Positions 51,401 to 61,428 of a stretch of 64,000 nt of DNA are shown here, one piece after another. The position numbers were made by a program, and so were the translations under genes. The stretch is from assembly GCA_022539475.1 (NCBI GenBank), contig VCMS01000227.1, forward strand, positions 26,013 through 90,012, in the 5' to 3' direction. The notes below the pieces were generated by a model. It searched no databases. It was given only the letters and a program-made list of their open reading frames with translations, and was not told the origin of the DNA. Position 1 is the stretch's first letter. The number at the start of each line of letters is the position of its first letter. The DNA comes from Gracilaria domingensis (taxonomy: Eukaryota > Rhodophyta > Florideophyceae > Gracilariales > Gracilariaceae).

Positions 51401-54400
51401 GAATTCTGCGTACTTCGCGCCACCGAGTTGTCATTGAAAGACGGTTGGTCCGTTCGTCTAGATGGTCGAATAGGACTTTATCACTTTGGCGAAACAATGG
51501 AGAAGCCAACGATTCAGAGCATGTGTGTCGAATGGCAAGAACGATCTGCCGTTTTCATTCCGAACATGCAGTTTCCCGAGGACGTGGAACAGATTCCAGA
51601 CCTGTTCATAACATTGTCGGCCAGAAAGCCTTCGACAGTACAAGATCTTGAGGAACGTCTGGCCGACAAGGAAGAGACAACAGCAGAGCAGAGAGATGGG
51701 GATGAGAATGACTCGGAGTGGCAACCGAAGGCATTCCTGAGACTTCCTGCGAAGCACTTGATATGTGGACAGCGAGATCCAAGATGGATGTTTATGGACT
51801 ATCCGGGGAATAACGTATTGGATGCGAATGACAATAGCGTCCCAGGAAGTATCCTTATGTTTGCAAGTTTATCTCGTTACGACCCTACGAAGAACGAGAC
51901 GCAGGGTGTTGACAGTCGCAGTGTTGAAGCACCACTTCAAGCCGAAAGTGTGTCGCAGCCTGAGAACAAAGAGAATCCCGAGGACGAGATTAGTCCTGTG
52001 GATGAGAAGAATGTCATATCGAGCCCCAGAGTTGCTCCAACTGGAGAGGAGATGTATCGAATGGTAACTGTTCCAAAGACGTACACATATTCGATGCCTT
52101 TAGGGCCTCAAAGATCGTATACACTCCGTGCTCTAATTATTCAGGGCCGAAACCTGCCAGCAGCTGATGACGACGGTCTTTCGGACCCAAGATTTGTGGT
52201 TGCCATGGGAGACAAAAGATGCCCGGGATCTGTGCTTTGCCGTCGAACTGTGTCGCCATTGTGGGAAGAAGCGGTGGAGGTGACGGATGTCAACATGAGA
52301 GAGGGACAACGAAAGCCGAACGTCAATGTCTTGATATATGACGATGACGACGGAGAGATTATGGAGTACCTAGGAAGATCAATTATTCCATGTGCGGAAA
52401 TGGATACGGCTGAACCGTCTCTTGAGTTTGCAAAGTGGTACCCCGTATTCTCTGTGAATCCTGGAGTCATAGTAGGTGAGATTCTCGCTGATTTCCAACT
52501 TGTTCCGACAGAACTTGCTATTGAACGTCCAATGCCTCAACCACCATCCCCCGTACGCTCTGACTCTGTTTTGAGGATATCTTTAGTCGGTCTTCGCGAC
52601 ATCAAGTTCCTTCGGTATGCAGTTGGAAAGTTATGGGTAGAATGCGCTATTTCGGCAATCTCGCTAAGCCCGGAGCAGTCGAAGAGGGGTGCCATTCTTC
52701 AGCAAAGGGCATATGAAGGAAATTGCAATATTCTTGATGTACTAGTTCTGGACATCCAAATACCAGAGGACCTCCGTTTGGCACCAGCACTGAACATATA
52801 CGTTTTTGCGGACTATGACCACTCGGAGACTGTGGATGTCGTGGCTACGGCCTGTGTACCGCTTGAGAAATGGCTTTCGGAACACCACCGGAAACTTCTC
52901 ACGGGAGAAACGCTTATCGATGACTCCTTTGGTACGGATGCGCCAGTACCAGAACGTCTGTATGACAGTAATCGAAACTATCAATTCAGACGCAACGCAA
53001 AACGTGCAGGAGAAGAGCCAATCGGCACGAAATCTCTCCGTTTGCATGAAGTTAAGTACCATGAGCGTCGCGAGCGAAAGAACATGTTGACTATGCACGA
53101 GAGCAAGGATGTTTTAGAAGTCGGCTTTCTGAGCAAGGACAAACAGAAGAGCGCGGCAGAGGAACAGAAGAGCAAAGAGCAGAAAGGAGGGGGTGTTGCC
53201 GAGAAGATCTCCGCCGCTCTTGCACCTATTCGTGCATTGAAATATAATATTGCCGATGTGCTTGCTGACATGATGCCTGATATAGCCCAGGCGTTGGGAA
53301 TTGAAGTCGATGAGGATGTTTCACTTTCATCGCTCCTAGGTGTTGACGACGACAAGATTGACTACGACGGGACAAAACACTTAAAGAAAAGCCGTGGATA
53401 TTGCCCTGTGGAACTGGAATCTGACTTCAGTGAACCCGCTTACGGTGAATTCCTGCTTTTCCGTGGCGACAATCGATCTTTGGGAAACACAATTGGAAGA
53501 CTTCAGTACACTGACCAAGGACAGCGAAACGGAGCCGCATTTCCGCCTATTCTTCCATTTGACGAGGTGCGTAGCACTCGTACTTTGGTCACAAGGGAAA
53601 AGAAGCGAGCAGCTCTAGAAGGTTCGCGCCCTGCGGTTGGAAAGGTCAAAGCTCGTCTTGACGTCATTGAGGTAGGGAAGAGAGACGACGATGAGACAAG
53701 AAAGGTTCGCCTGACATCGCTCCGTTCATTTGGTCGCGTTTTTGTGCCGACGGAACTCGTTGTTCGCGTATATGTGCTTCGCGGTATTAACCTGCAACAG
53801 ATTGGCGCGCAGTGCAATCCGTACCTTACCGCAAGGTTTTATGGAGGATATCCCGACTTCTACACCCAAAAGCACGATCCCATCATAGATGACGACAACC
53901 CAAACTTCTTTGAAATGTTTGAGAGCCGCGTGAAAATGCCTGGAGGTTCCGTGCGCATTGAGGTAAAGGACCGAATGCTTCCGGAAGCCGTCCTACCGAT
54001 CAGCTACCCAATGATGACAAGAACGGAAGAAGGAAACCCTCGAATCGGATGGGTGCAAAGGGAACTGCCAGTGAACATCGGGAAACTCGGCTTTGGATGG
54101 TCGGAGACGATAGGCGAGACTGTCGTCGACCTCGATGCACGCTGGTACAACTCTGCTTGGCGTTCTCTAGCTAGAACCCCTGTGGAAACTCGCTCCTTGT
54201 ATTCCGATGAATCTGTGAATCTCAAAGGCCAGTTGGAAATGTTCATCGATATATTCGATGCCAAAGAAGTCGACAAGAGACCTAAGATGTTCCGGCCTGT
54301 GCCCATCTCGAAGCCCCCACAGATGTCATACGAAATGCGGGTGGTGGTCTACAAGATCATGGACTGTGTGTTGCCATACAGGCTAGCAAAGAATGATCCG

Positions 54401-55153
54401 GCCAAACTTTGTGCCTTTTATGTTCAGGCTCGTTTAGGTAATCGGTCAGAGGACGAGAAAAGGACTGACACTTGTAAGTATGTCGCAGATGGTGTTGCTG
54501 AGTTTAACTGGAGACTCAAGTGGTCTTTGCAATTGCCGTCCTTAGATGTGAAGCCTCGGCTTAAGCTACAGATATTTGACGACACCAGCCTTGGGCTGGG
54601 TTCAGACCAGCTCTGTGCTGTAGCAGATATCAAGCTGCGATCACTGTTTGACGAAATTGTTACAACCAGACAACCAATCATCAAGAAGAAGCAGTGGGTG
54701 AACATGGAGCACCCAAATCATCCTGACGTTCAGACTCGCATTCAAGTGTCTTTCGAACTGACAACTGCGGAGATGGCAGCGAAGAAGAAGTGCTTTGAAG
54801 GAAGAGGCGGTTATAAGGAGACACAACATCAGGACTACGTATTGCCTGTTCCGTTCCGACCGGCTGCTTTCTCTTTGTATAATCCAGTTCCCTACTTCAA
54901 TTACTTGATCATCAGCTCCATTCAGAACCTACAGTGGTCGCTTGCGACAGTTTTGCTGATTTTCCCCTTCATTCCCATGTTTGTCCAATTTGTGTTTATG
55001 TTGACGCCGTGGCAATGGTACGCCGCTGGAGGGGTTTGTGGCCTGTTGGTTCTGATTCGTCTCTCTATGGTAAGCGCATCCCGTACAGCGAGAATGCAAG
55101 CGGAGGTAGAAGCGGCAACGGTTATTAGAGAAGAGGAGGAAACGGAGGATTAA
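48449..55153 (+). CDS. Ferlin-family multi-C2 membrane protein with membrane segments at both ends (2234 aa)
   Basis: Start: ATG 48449 (MADDVPASP), the first in frame after a GC-rich leader. Single exon of 6.7 kb. C2-like domains at about residues 605-715, 772-897, 979-1060, 1223-1350, 1371-1476, 1768-1910 and 1959-2077. The last two carry ferlin hallmarks: IGETVVDLDARWYNS (compare the IGET-DLENR motif), then SYEMRVVVYKIMDCV and GVAEFNWRLKW ... PRLKLQIFDD, as in the C-terminal ferlin C2 pair. Hydrophobic C-terminal segments (about 2151-2210) match the ferlin anchor. Unusually, another hydrophobic pair lies at about 191-251. Ferlins drive Ca-dependent membrane fusion and repair; here a vesicle or membrane-contact role is inferred. 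Some C2 loops retain DxD-type acidic residues (VDDTGSSDPF). Confidence 0.88.
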   Translation: MADDVPASPSPPLHIEDDPSTPALPGEASPPISPTLTASSSAAALSASLRAELSSRTAPPQPRSSPGPAAVYKAKLRANPSVRFAKQLAHNAVNKVEDVGIGLLGVTDVALAAGEGVGRTAVSGVGAVGSVVEDGVAGVFAAAKAAKVLMPREVDTVKEVDISGTILKDLNRAIEVENMKGTSNTDSPLNTPWILMIFPILPIAFMYTKTALYIAVPPFLNALFAVWTFFGWRFWFCLSILIFLALVLAWNSVKNIEPLRPITMQVDVAVIKFSRKVHSQVNKQMPKVYKALDKIFPPITAALVALDRLLTPKLGYSPLLAINAKINGWIYDPKIREIRVSSEDEPTVASPSSSPSSATQSPARAVASPTKTTIIQKRDRGQAFVVSEADGFLSQPTGDGLEFDAERVGERVTAHTDGAGEMFEQFFHVEMCLRHLAELHAKYTSVWVEWIYNDMVIDRSVIRDISTSNDWKGCGASFDNYTLQGEVRLPLRADTTVVKGGFFDVPIRLVLRGRHGLPLYANDGARRFMRGSPPTKVIGEIRMSALRIGVGADTEGITRSELRIPLHAVGCEQYRAAVLRASARVTPVDSSSYSYRQMLSRLPNGEWTVRVNVFELRNLRGVDDTGSSDPFVCATAMGISKKTGRQRQTLSCMVNQLLFFSSVRTGLEFEDEKIVVEVMDWNRTGAPKKIGLYTVDAKRMLDLPGNEMYRKWFALQDPHGGKRPAGFIKMSITVVPPGGSPPHHDDVEDTEELSSGNLLKSSVLKTPKISYQNWAVHITVGWADMLPNMVGAGYRDSIRGYVSFNYSGWEERRTKIFIAEAKDVIDPNIGTACRVYPQRRVIWNAEYVLPLTVINERVAQEGINLKLYHKVMPRLRDPFRADKLIGQVSVSFEELFKNMTTAVVRGDPADDEDEGDRVRTVALMKPRFYNFYGKPQGEADPYDKGVAFRGRVLIGVGAKPGEIAAPFVRPCPPPPRPTLQFYKLEFCVLRATELSLKDGWSVRLDGRIGLYHFGETMEKPTIQSMCVEWQERSAVFIPNMQFPEDVEQIPDLFITLSARKPSTVQDLEERLADKEETTAEQRDGDENDSEWQPKAFLRLPAKHLICGQRDPRWMFMDYPGNNVLDANDNSVPGSILMFASLSRYDPTKNETQGVDSRSVEAPLQAESVSQPENKENPEDEISPVDEKNVISSPRVAPTGEEMYRMVTVPKTYTYSMPLGPQRSYTLRALIIQGRNLPAADDDGLSDPRFVVAMGDKRCPGSVLCRRTVSPLWEEAVEVTDVNMREGQRKPNVNVLIYDDDDGEIMEYLGRSIIPCAEMDTAEPSLEFAKWYPVFSVNPGVIVGEILADFQLVPTELAIERPMPQPPSPVRSDSVLRISLVGLRDIKFLRYAVGKLWVECAISAISLSPEQSKRGAILQQRAYEGNCNILDVLVLDIQIPEDLRLAPALNIYVFADYDHSETVDVVATACVPLEKWLSEHHRKLLTGETLIDDSFGTDAPVPERLYDSNRNYQFRRNAKRAGEEPIGTKSLRLHEVKYHERRERKNMLTMHESKDVLEVGFLSKDKQKSAAEEQKSKEQKGGGVAEKISAALAPIRALKYNIADVLADMMPDIAQALGIEVDEDVSLSSLLGVDDDKIDYDGTKHLKKSRGYCPVELESDFSEPAYGEFLLFRGDNRSLGNTIGRLQYTDQGQRNGAAFPPILPFDEVRSTRTLVTREKKRAALEGSRPAVGKVKARLDVIEVGKRDDDETRKVRLTSLRSFGRVFVPTELVVRVYVLRGINLQQIGAQCNPYLTARFYGGYPDFYTQKHDPIIDDDNPNFFEMFESRVKMPGGSVRIEVKDRMLPEAVLPISYPMMTRTEEGNPRIGWVQRELPVNIGKLGFGWSETIGETVVDLDARWYNSAWRSLARTPVETRSLYSDESVNLKGQLEMFIDIFDAKEVDKRPKMFRPVPISKPPQMSYEMRVVVYKIMDCVLPYRLAKNDPAKLCAFYVQARLGNRSEDEKRTDTCKYVADGVAEFNWRLKWSLQLPSLDVKPRLKLQIFDDTSLGLGSDQLCAVADIKLRSLFDEIVTTRQPIIKKKQWVNMEHPNHPDVQTRIQVSFELTTAEMAAKKKCFEGRGGYKETQHQDYVLPVPFRPAAFSLYNPVPYFNYLIISSIQNLQWSLATVLLIFPFIPMFVQFVFMLTPWQWYAAGGVCGLLVLIRLSMVSASRTARMQAEVEAATVIREEEETED

Positions 55154-55575
55154 GGGGAAATCAAGATGTTTCAGTGCTGAACAGCATTTGTTGAACGGGA
55201 AACCTGCTAGGTTTTCGTTCGCGCTTAGATCAGCACACGATATGTGTGTACAGAGCCACGGCGTTGTCCTGCGATAATGAAGCCTTCTATCGTTGGCCTC
55301 GAGGACGTCATGAGTAAAGGAAAAGGTGACGAATCTATGAATTGCAGACCGTCCCTCTTGTTGTAATATTTCTCTCAGTTCTATACACTGGGAAGACTGG
55401 TGCTTAACGCCGAGAGAACTGTGGACTTGTCTGGTAGGACCCACCACTTTATTTAACACTCTTCTACCCAGAGATTCAGGAAGCCACCCTGAGCTCCACC
55501 AACCGGGGAAGGCCGCTCCCTGCCTGCGCCTGGGCGAGGGCTCCTACTGCGTCTTACAAAAACGGTCTTCATTAT

Positions 55576-55806
55576 AGTATCGAAGAAATTCGATACTTGG
55601 TATACAAACGCTGGTTGCATTTCGCACACACTAAACGCGAGGTTTGAGCAAAGATCGGTCCCTCAGTACTTCCAAGCATTCGCCACAGGAGCGACGTCCG
55701 TTATTGAGTAAAGAGAATCATCGTTGTGATGATTCACTTCCCGCACTCTTCAGCAACGCAGTTGACCTGCCTAGTGAGAGAACGTTTCTTTCAACAGAAA
55801 CGTTCT
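55576..55806. other. Cluster of three perfect hairpins, candidate structured element
   Basis: AGTATCGAA-GAAA-TTCGATACT (55576-55597, 9-bp stem, GAAA tetraloop), GAATCATC-GTTGT-GATGATTC (55715-55735, 8 bp) and AGAACGTTTCT-TTCAAC-AGAAACGTTCT (55779-55806, 11 bp). All are exact. The last ends 12 bases before a repeat motif copy. It could be a structured RNA or the end of a transposon; unresolved. Confidence 0.5.
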
Positions 55807-55817
55807 GTAGCACGCCG

Positions 55818-55856
55818 GAATTAGGCTGTTACACCCATAAACAGAGAGAGAGAGAC
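55818..55856 (+). repeat. CCCATAAA-(GA)n interspersed motif, copy 5
   Basis: GAATTAGGCT, six bases, CCCATAAACAGAGAGAGAG. It is the best match to copy 3. Confidence 0.6.
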
Positions 55857-56875
55857 CTGCCTGCAGAAGAGGTATTACTAATATCAACATTCTCTTTACT
55901 GCTCTTCCTCAAATATGTCGGAAAGACTTCTAAACGACAAAACCTGTTATCACTTTATCCCTTTTGAAACGAAACAGTTATGTCTGTTCAAATAGATATA
56001 AGCTAGAGCAACTAATGGGCAACAAAATCTATAATTGGCTCAGATACTGCCAAGTGTTTACGAGCTTTATGTCTATGTACATAGAGTGGCGTTCATTGGT
56101 GTCCCGTCAGTCACTTGGAGTAGTGCGCCAATGCAAAGGCTTCGACTAGAACAATACGGCCCCCAATAGCAGGCCAGAAAAGAAAACCTACGTTCATTGT
56201 GCACAATCTGAATCCCGAAGTCGCACAAAAGCACGTTCCCCCTGAAAACCAGATTCAAGCTTTCCTCTCCGAACTTTCCTATGTGGCAATATTCCCTCTT
56301 ATGGCCGTACTGACGAACGCCCAAATCTATTGGCAACCAGTCGTGAAAGCTTTTGTAGGATGTACATTACGCCCACAGAATCTCAGAGACAGCTTTGAAA
56401 GAGAAGCACACCCGCCAAAAACGAAAGCCAATGTTGTAATGGCGATAATGAAGCTGCAATAGCCAGTAGAAATTGCAAAGTTTTTGCACATGGCCTCACA
56501 AATCGTACCATAATTGGCCAATGCCAATGAGCATGAGCACAATACAACTGAGTGCAACCTAGACACCGCCGAACAATGCTATTGCGATGAGTATAACTTC
56601 AAAAAGTTTAAAGTCAGCGCCTTGAGCTCCGTCGAAGGAAAAACATTCATCTCAACAGCAGTGTGATGCGCAGGAACAAAGTGGTTTATGTCTAACGAAG
56701 GAGAACAAAATTTGAAGAGCATTCGCTCAGAAGCGTGAGTTAGAACTGTTCAGCTTATTTCTGAACTCTTCGTTCATGAAATGTCTTAGGCTTTGGACTA
56801 GTAATGAGCTCATAAGCAGATAAAAAAAAACTTCTTTACGGATGGACGAGGTAATGGCTTATCTAGGCTTAAAAC

Positions 56876-57697
56876 TTGACATCTGTTCATCGCCTCAATC
56901 GCTTATATGATTACTGGTGTCCATCTCAATTATGGGGAAACACCTTCTTTAAAACGTTCATCGGAAGAAACAGCTTTCCCAGCATTCGAGCGGCACTTAG
57001 AACATACCCGGCCTATGAACACGACGCAGCGATTTCAGAATCTGCTATGCATTCCAATCAGATCAGATACTTGGACATTTCATGCAAAATTTTGAAACGT
57101 TGGCAGTACCCGTCGATGTAATCTCTTTCGATGAGAACACAATTCATTGCAAGGGACGTACGGGAGCCAGGTTCTACATGAAATCTAAACCGATAAAGTT
57201 CGGGATACGATTTTATGATGTTTTGGGCTGGTCTGACGCTTATCTACACTCTTTTTAGGACAATGGGTCGGGGAATAAATTTTATCAGACATTAGTCCAG
57301 CGGTATACGAATTTTTTTCGTGATTTGCGAGGAGCTGTAAACCGCTTCATTGATGGATCACTTGTTCCAAAATCTTCACCTTCAGCATTGTGGTGTACGC
57401 AACTCGCCCATTAAACTAAGCTACACCCGACGAGCAACCAAGGACGTCTTATCGTTACGGACAACTTTTATACGCGCCGTGTAATAGGAAGACAACTATG
57501 TCGTCTCTTGTATGGAAGATGTAGAACTCTGGGCACTCTTAAGTTCAACAATCTGCATGGGTTCAACCGACCAACTCTAGAAGAATCAATCAAAGCATTT
57601 AAAAATGCCAAGCAAAAGGATTCGCGACTATTTCTGTGCTTCAATGCCTGCAAGCAGGAAACCAGCACAAAGACGTTCAGGGTCTTTCTCTACTGAA
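56876..57697 (+). pseudogene. Decayed piggyBac-type transposase
   Basis: One frame from about 57075 to 57697 reads like the catalytic part of a piggyBac/PGBD (DDE_Tnp_1_7) transposase: VISFDENTIHCKGRTGARFY, then MKSKPIKFGIRFYDVLGW, and after a gap IVTDNFYTRRVIGRQL, GTLKFNN and a Lys-rich segment. FDE and TDN correspond to the first two catalytic Asp positions. Stops at about 57258 (TAG) and 57413 (TAA) interrupt this frame. Upstream sequence (56876-57075) gives shifted frames and may be the N-terminal part. No inverted terminal repeats or TTAA target sites could be placed with confidence. Confidence 0.65.
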
Positions 57698-57939
57698 GGT
57701 AACCCAGAATACAAAGCCTCTCTAGAATGGCACAACTAGCCCTGAGTAAAACCGGAGCCAAACCGTAACGACGGGGCGTTGAGAGTTGAACAGAAAAGTG
57801 TGACTCACACGTGATTGTAGCAGCTACGAAATAAAAAGAAAACCACAAAGTGGGAAAAGGAAAATAGAGCGAAAAAGAAAGAAGAATAAGAGAGGTACGG
57901 TGTGTCGCTGAGGTATTCTCTATACAGGGTCGAACACAA

Positions 57940-59090
57940 ACAAAAAAGGTGAAAAACTTCCAAAGTTGGTTTTGGCGGAGACAAAGGTTGGATTGCCGCA
58001 GCGTGACAACGGGGAGTCCTTCCGATAAGGATTTGTGCACCGGCGAAGGCGCGAGTGGCCAAAGCCATGATTCTTGAAGTACGATCACCCTTGGGAGGCA
58101 ATACAACCTCGAAGAGAGCAGGATGGCGTCAGGGGCAAAAACGATATAACTGCGCACTGCTCGGTCCTCCGGTATGTCCTTCTCTTTCTACCGTCAACGA
58201 CGTGCTCTCTGGTCCTGCAGTAGCTGCATCTCCTCAGAGTACCAAACTCTCTTTCGCTTTTGCGGTCACATATACTCCGACACCGAAACTAGACCTCACT
58301 ATCGGTGCCGTTCCACCAAACCAGCCTCCGAACCAACCGCCGCTCCCCCAAAGGGGGTTCACCGGATTCTGATCCGTTCTACTCTAACAAGAGGGCTCCA
58401 ACGAGTCTGTGGGGGAATAGAACAACGCCGCTGTGTCCTCCGCGCAACATGCCGCTCTTGCGGGGCTCGTCGTCGGCTTCCGCCGGACGTGGTCTGGTCA
58501 TCTTTCAACTCCCTTGTAGGGCTCAACCTGGCAAACCGGCGACATGAGACGCGTCTCCGGCTTGAGCCGTGGTTCCACCCGTCTGCGGTGTTCAACGAAA
58601 GCCTCATTACTGAGTAAGCCAATGGGCGCAACCCCCTTCCGGGGGACCTCCCAGCGATGGTGACCACTTCGTGGGATTGGCGAACGCTAATCGCGATCCC
58701 TGTTCATCAGGTTGCACGAGAGAACCGGCAATCCCGGGAAGAGGCTCAGGCGAACTTCGTGTCGGTGGCCTACATACGGCAAGGCCGGGTGCCCTTCGAG
58801 TTCCCAATCCCAGCGGGGACGGACTTTGACGTGACCTATTACCGCACCCGCGGGGAAATTACTTACTGCGACCGCTTAGCGGAATTGGAAACCTTCGCCT
58901 GGCGAGATATGCCCGTTGCACGGCAGGAAACTATGTGCTGGACACGATCGATTCTTCGGGCTGAGTTTCGCTTTCTTCCGCGCCGCTCGCGGTCCAACTT
59001 CCTTCAGAACTTCATCGGCCATGAGTGTAGTATAGTGGAGTCAGCGCTGTGGTATTTTTCACCCGATCGGTATGGCAGGTAAGAAGGGTT
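57940..59090 (+). pseudogene. Degenerate retroelement fragment, probably gag-type 5' region of an A-like element
   Basis: Three partly overlapping frames carry protein-like sequence: from the ATG at 58067 (ending PPNQPPNQPPLPQRG), a continuation after a shift near the G run at 58348, and an ATG-started 141-codon frame at 58657-59082 (MVTTSWDWRTLIAIPVHQVA ...). None matches the visible part of A or B gag, but A gag is cut by the left edge, so this could be its missing 5' portion. The DNA shows the A-type CCC-N-GGG palindromes (for example at 58347, 58631, 58731, 58846) and not the B-type ones. Assignment is an inference. Confidence 0.35.
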
Positions 59091-59761
59091 GCGCCAGAGG
59101 CTGGCTGGATATGGAAGGTGTCCCATGTGTGAGGAGATGGCACGCCGTGCGGATTTGCACGATAGGAACTACACGTAGCATAGTTGTAGATAGATGGCAC
59201 CGGCTCTACCTCTGGATATTGTCGCCACGTGGGCAGGCTACCGAATCGGACTGTACGATGTGAGTTGCAGCGTCGAAGTGCTACTTATGCACCTCCAATC
59301 CTCCCGTACGCCCAACTAGTAAAAGGTAAGCACCACCGTTCCAAACTACTAGTTCGCTAAAACAGACCTGCGATAATTTACCGTGCGGGACATTTACTAG
59401 GTCTACAAGCCGTTCGGACTCAACGCGCGTATCTCGACCGCGCCTGACGCTCCCAATCGCCCAGTCTCCCTACGACCGCCCGGTTCTGGAGTTCATTTCC
59501 ACGCGTTACATTTATACCCTACCGGATCACGGGACTACACGCCCGGCTTACGAACTTACTCGGATCGCGCCTCTAGGACTCTTTCGCCTGACGGCGCTAT
59601 CTCACATTGGTCTCCCGACTTAGAAGTGGGATTCGTGTTTTCCGTACGGAGTACCAACAGATCTGAAGAAGATATCTCGTGATGAATGCACGTGACGCAA
59701 ATGTGGAACCGACCGTAAGGGTTGATGTCGAAATAGAATTGGCTCAGTCCGTCTAGCCTCT

Positions 59762-61400
59762 ACCGCAGACCGCTTCGGATACCGCTTCGGTTGGCCGCCG
59801 AAGAGCCCGTGGCACTGCACCGGCCCCGACTTCCGCCTGCAGAACCCGAGGTACTTTTGCGCAAGTACTCGAGGCTCTCCAGGGCCGCCGCCGCTTCTTC
59901 CAACCGGAATAATGAAGCTCCAGTGAGTTTGGACGGAGCAGAGTGGCTTCCGCAACTCTCTGCTCCGACCGGACAGAACACTTTGGAACGTACGCCGAAG
60001 ACTCTTCCAGAACTGTAGAAACAGCTTGAGCCTTACGGGCATTACAAGCTGAAGAACGAAATTGAAGCTCGTGTTCCCGTTCGGGTTAGGCGTTATCTTC
60101 ATGAACGCCTCCCAGAGTTCTTGACCGAAGTAACCACCCCGACAGTCCGCGAGACTGCCGAGGCAATTATACAACAGTTGATACCGATCGGACTTGGTGA
60201 AGGTGAACAGGAAGGCCGACCGGCAGTTTACACGGCACCGGCAACGTTGTCACCCCTTTCTAAGTCTCTACTTGGCCGGCCGGACTTAGCCGCTGGCTAC
60301 TTACCTGCCGAGCGGAACAATGAGCCGCACCCAGAAGGGGGCCAGCAGAGTGCCCCCATGGCTCCTGTCCTCCCGGTAGTTCCTCATCGAGATGACCTGG
60401 ACGGAGATTCATACGACTCTTCTGAAGACGAGAGAAGAGGCCGCCGCAAGAAGGGCGGTAGGGCTGATGATTCCTCCGTTTCGGATCACCCTCGCGTTCG
60501 GAAGAACCGACATCGTCGTAGACAGAAATGACGCTCTTCTGATTCGGATACTTATTCTGACCGCTCGGATAGTTCTGATGCCGTTTCCAGAACTGACAGT
60601 GACGAGAACTCAGACCGTTCTGATCGCAAACGCCGCTCTGATCGGCATCGTTCTCGTTCGAAGAAGGCAGCGCCCAGGCGCATCAGACCGCTGAACGAAC
60701 TGTTCACCAAGGTGGTGGACTACCGTACGTATCGGTTAGACAACCGCAGTCACCGGCATAATGTGAGTGCAGCGCGAAAGATTGGGCGCTACCAGAAGAA
60801 GTTGAATGTCTAGATGAAGCTACATTTCTTCTCCGGGGCGGATTCTATATCAGTCCTGAACTTTCTGCAACGGTTCAAGACTGCTTGCAACCACAACGGA
60901 CTGTCCGAGGGAGCAGCGCTTTGGGGCTTCCAATTCTACCTGACCGGACCGGCTCATGCTTTGATCCAGTCCAGGCTTCGGGAGAAACGGGTGCCGATGA
61001 TGTACGACGGGGTGAGATGCTCCGTACGTACTCGGAGGTTGTCAACTTTTTGTTGACTACGTACGCTACGGATGAAGTCATTGCCGACGCCTATGCCGAT
61101 ATCATTCTCTACCGCCAGTCTTCTGGGATGTTCGAAACGGAATACTCTCAGAAACTGTGGACGAAGGCCTTCTGCTGCGGCAATGTCTTCTCCGACAGGA
61201 GAGTGAAGTCCCTCTTTGTGGAGGGGTTACTGCTTCCATACGGGCGAAGGTGCGTAACCACCTCACGACGCATCCGACTATTCGCTACGATGCGCTCGCG
61301 AGGTACGCCGAGTCATATATGGTGACACGCCCAGTTCGGCGAAACGTCAATACGTTCGGGTTGAAACGCCAACGCTGCGTCCGTCTGGAACTCAGGTAGC
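59762..61400 (+). pseudogene. gag: gag relic of family B
   Basis: A single frame runs from about 59780 through LLRKYSRLSRAAAA, HYKLKNEIEARVPVRVRRYL and an R/S/D-rich stretch to RPLNELFTKVVDYRTYRLDN and FLQRFKTACNHNGLSEGAAL, the counterpart of A gag. Stops occur at TAG 60016, TGA 60529 and TAG 60811. A frame change near 60985 leads to LRTYSEVVNFLLTTYATDEV and a second near 61215 to VRNHLTTHPTIRYDALARY. Aligning this with A gag places the A stop at 771 inside otherwise conserved sequence. Confidence 0.8.
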
Positions 61401-61428
61401 AACAAACCGCTCAAAGGGAAGGAAGATC

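Larger units (their letters stand above)
55154..56875. other. Intergenic, hairpin-rich, no gene recognised
   Basis: This is the downstream region of the ferlin gene. It holds three perfect hairpins between 55576 and 55806 and a repeat motif copy at 55818-55856. The remaining AT-rich part shows no coding frame I can support. Confidence 0.45.

Noticed and set aside
55640-55800. Hammerhead-like core (CTGAAGA on the minus strand near the hairpin cluster)
   Set aside because: The GAAA strand and flanking stems needed for the catalytic core are missing.
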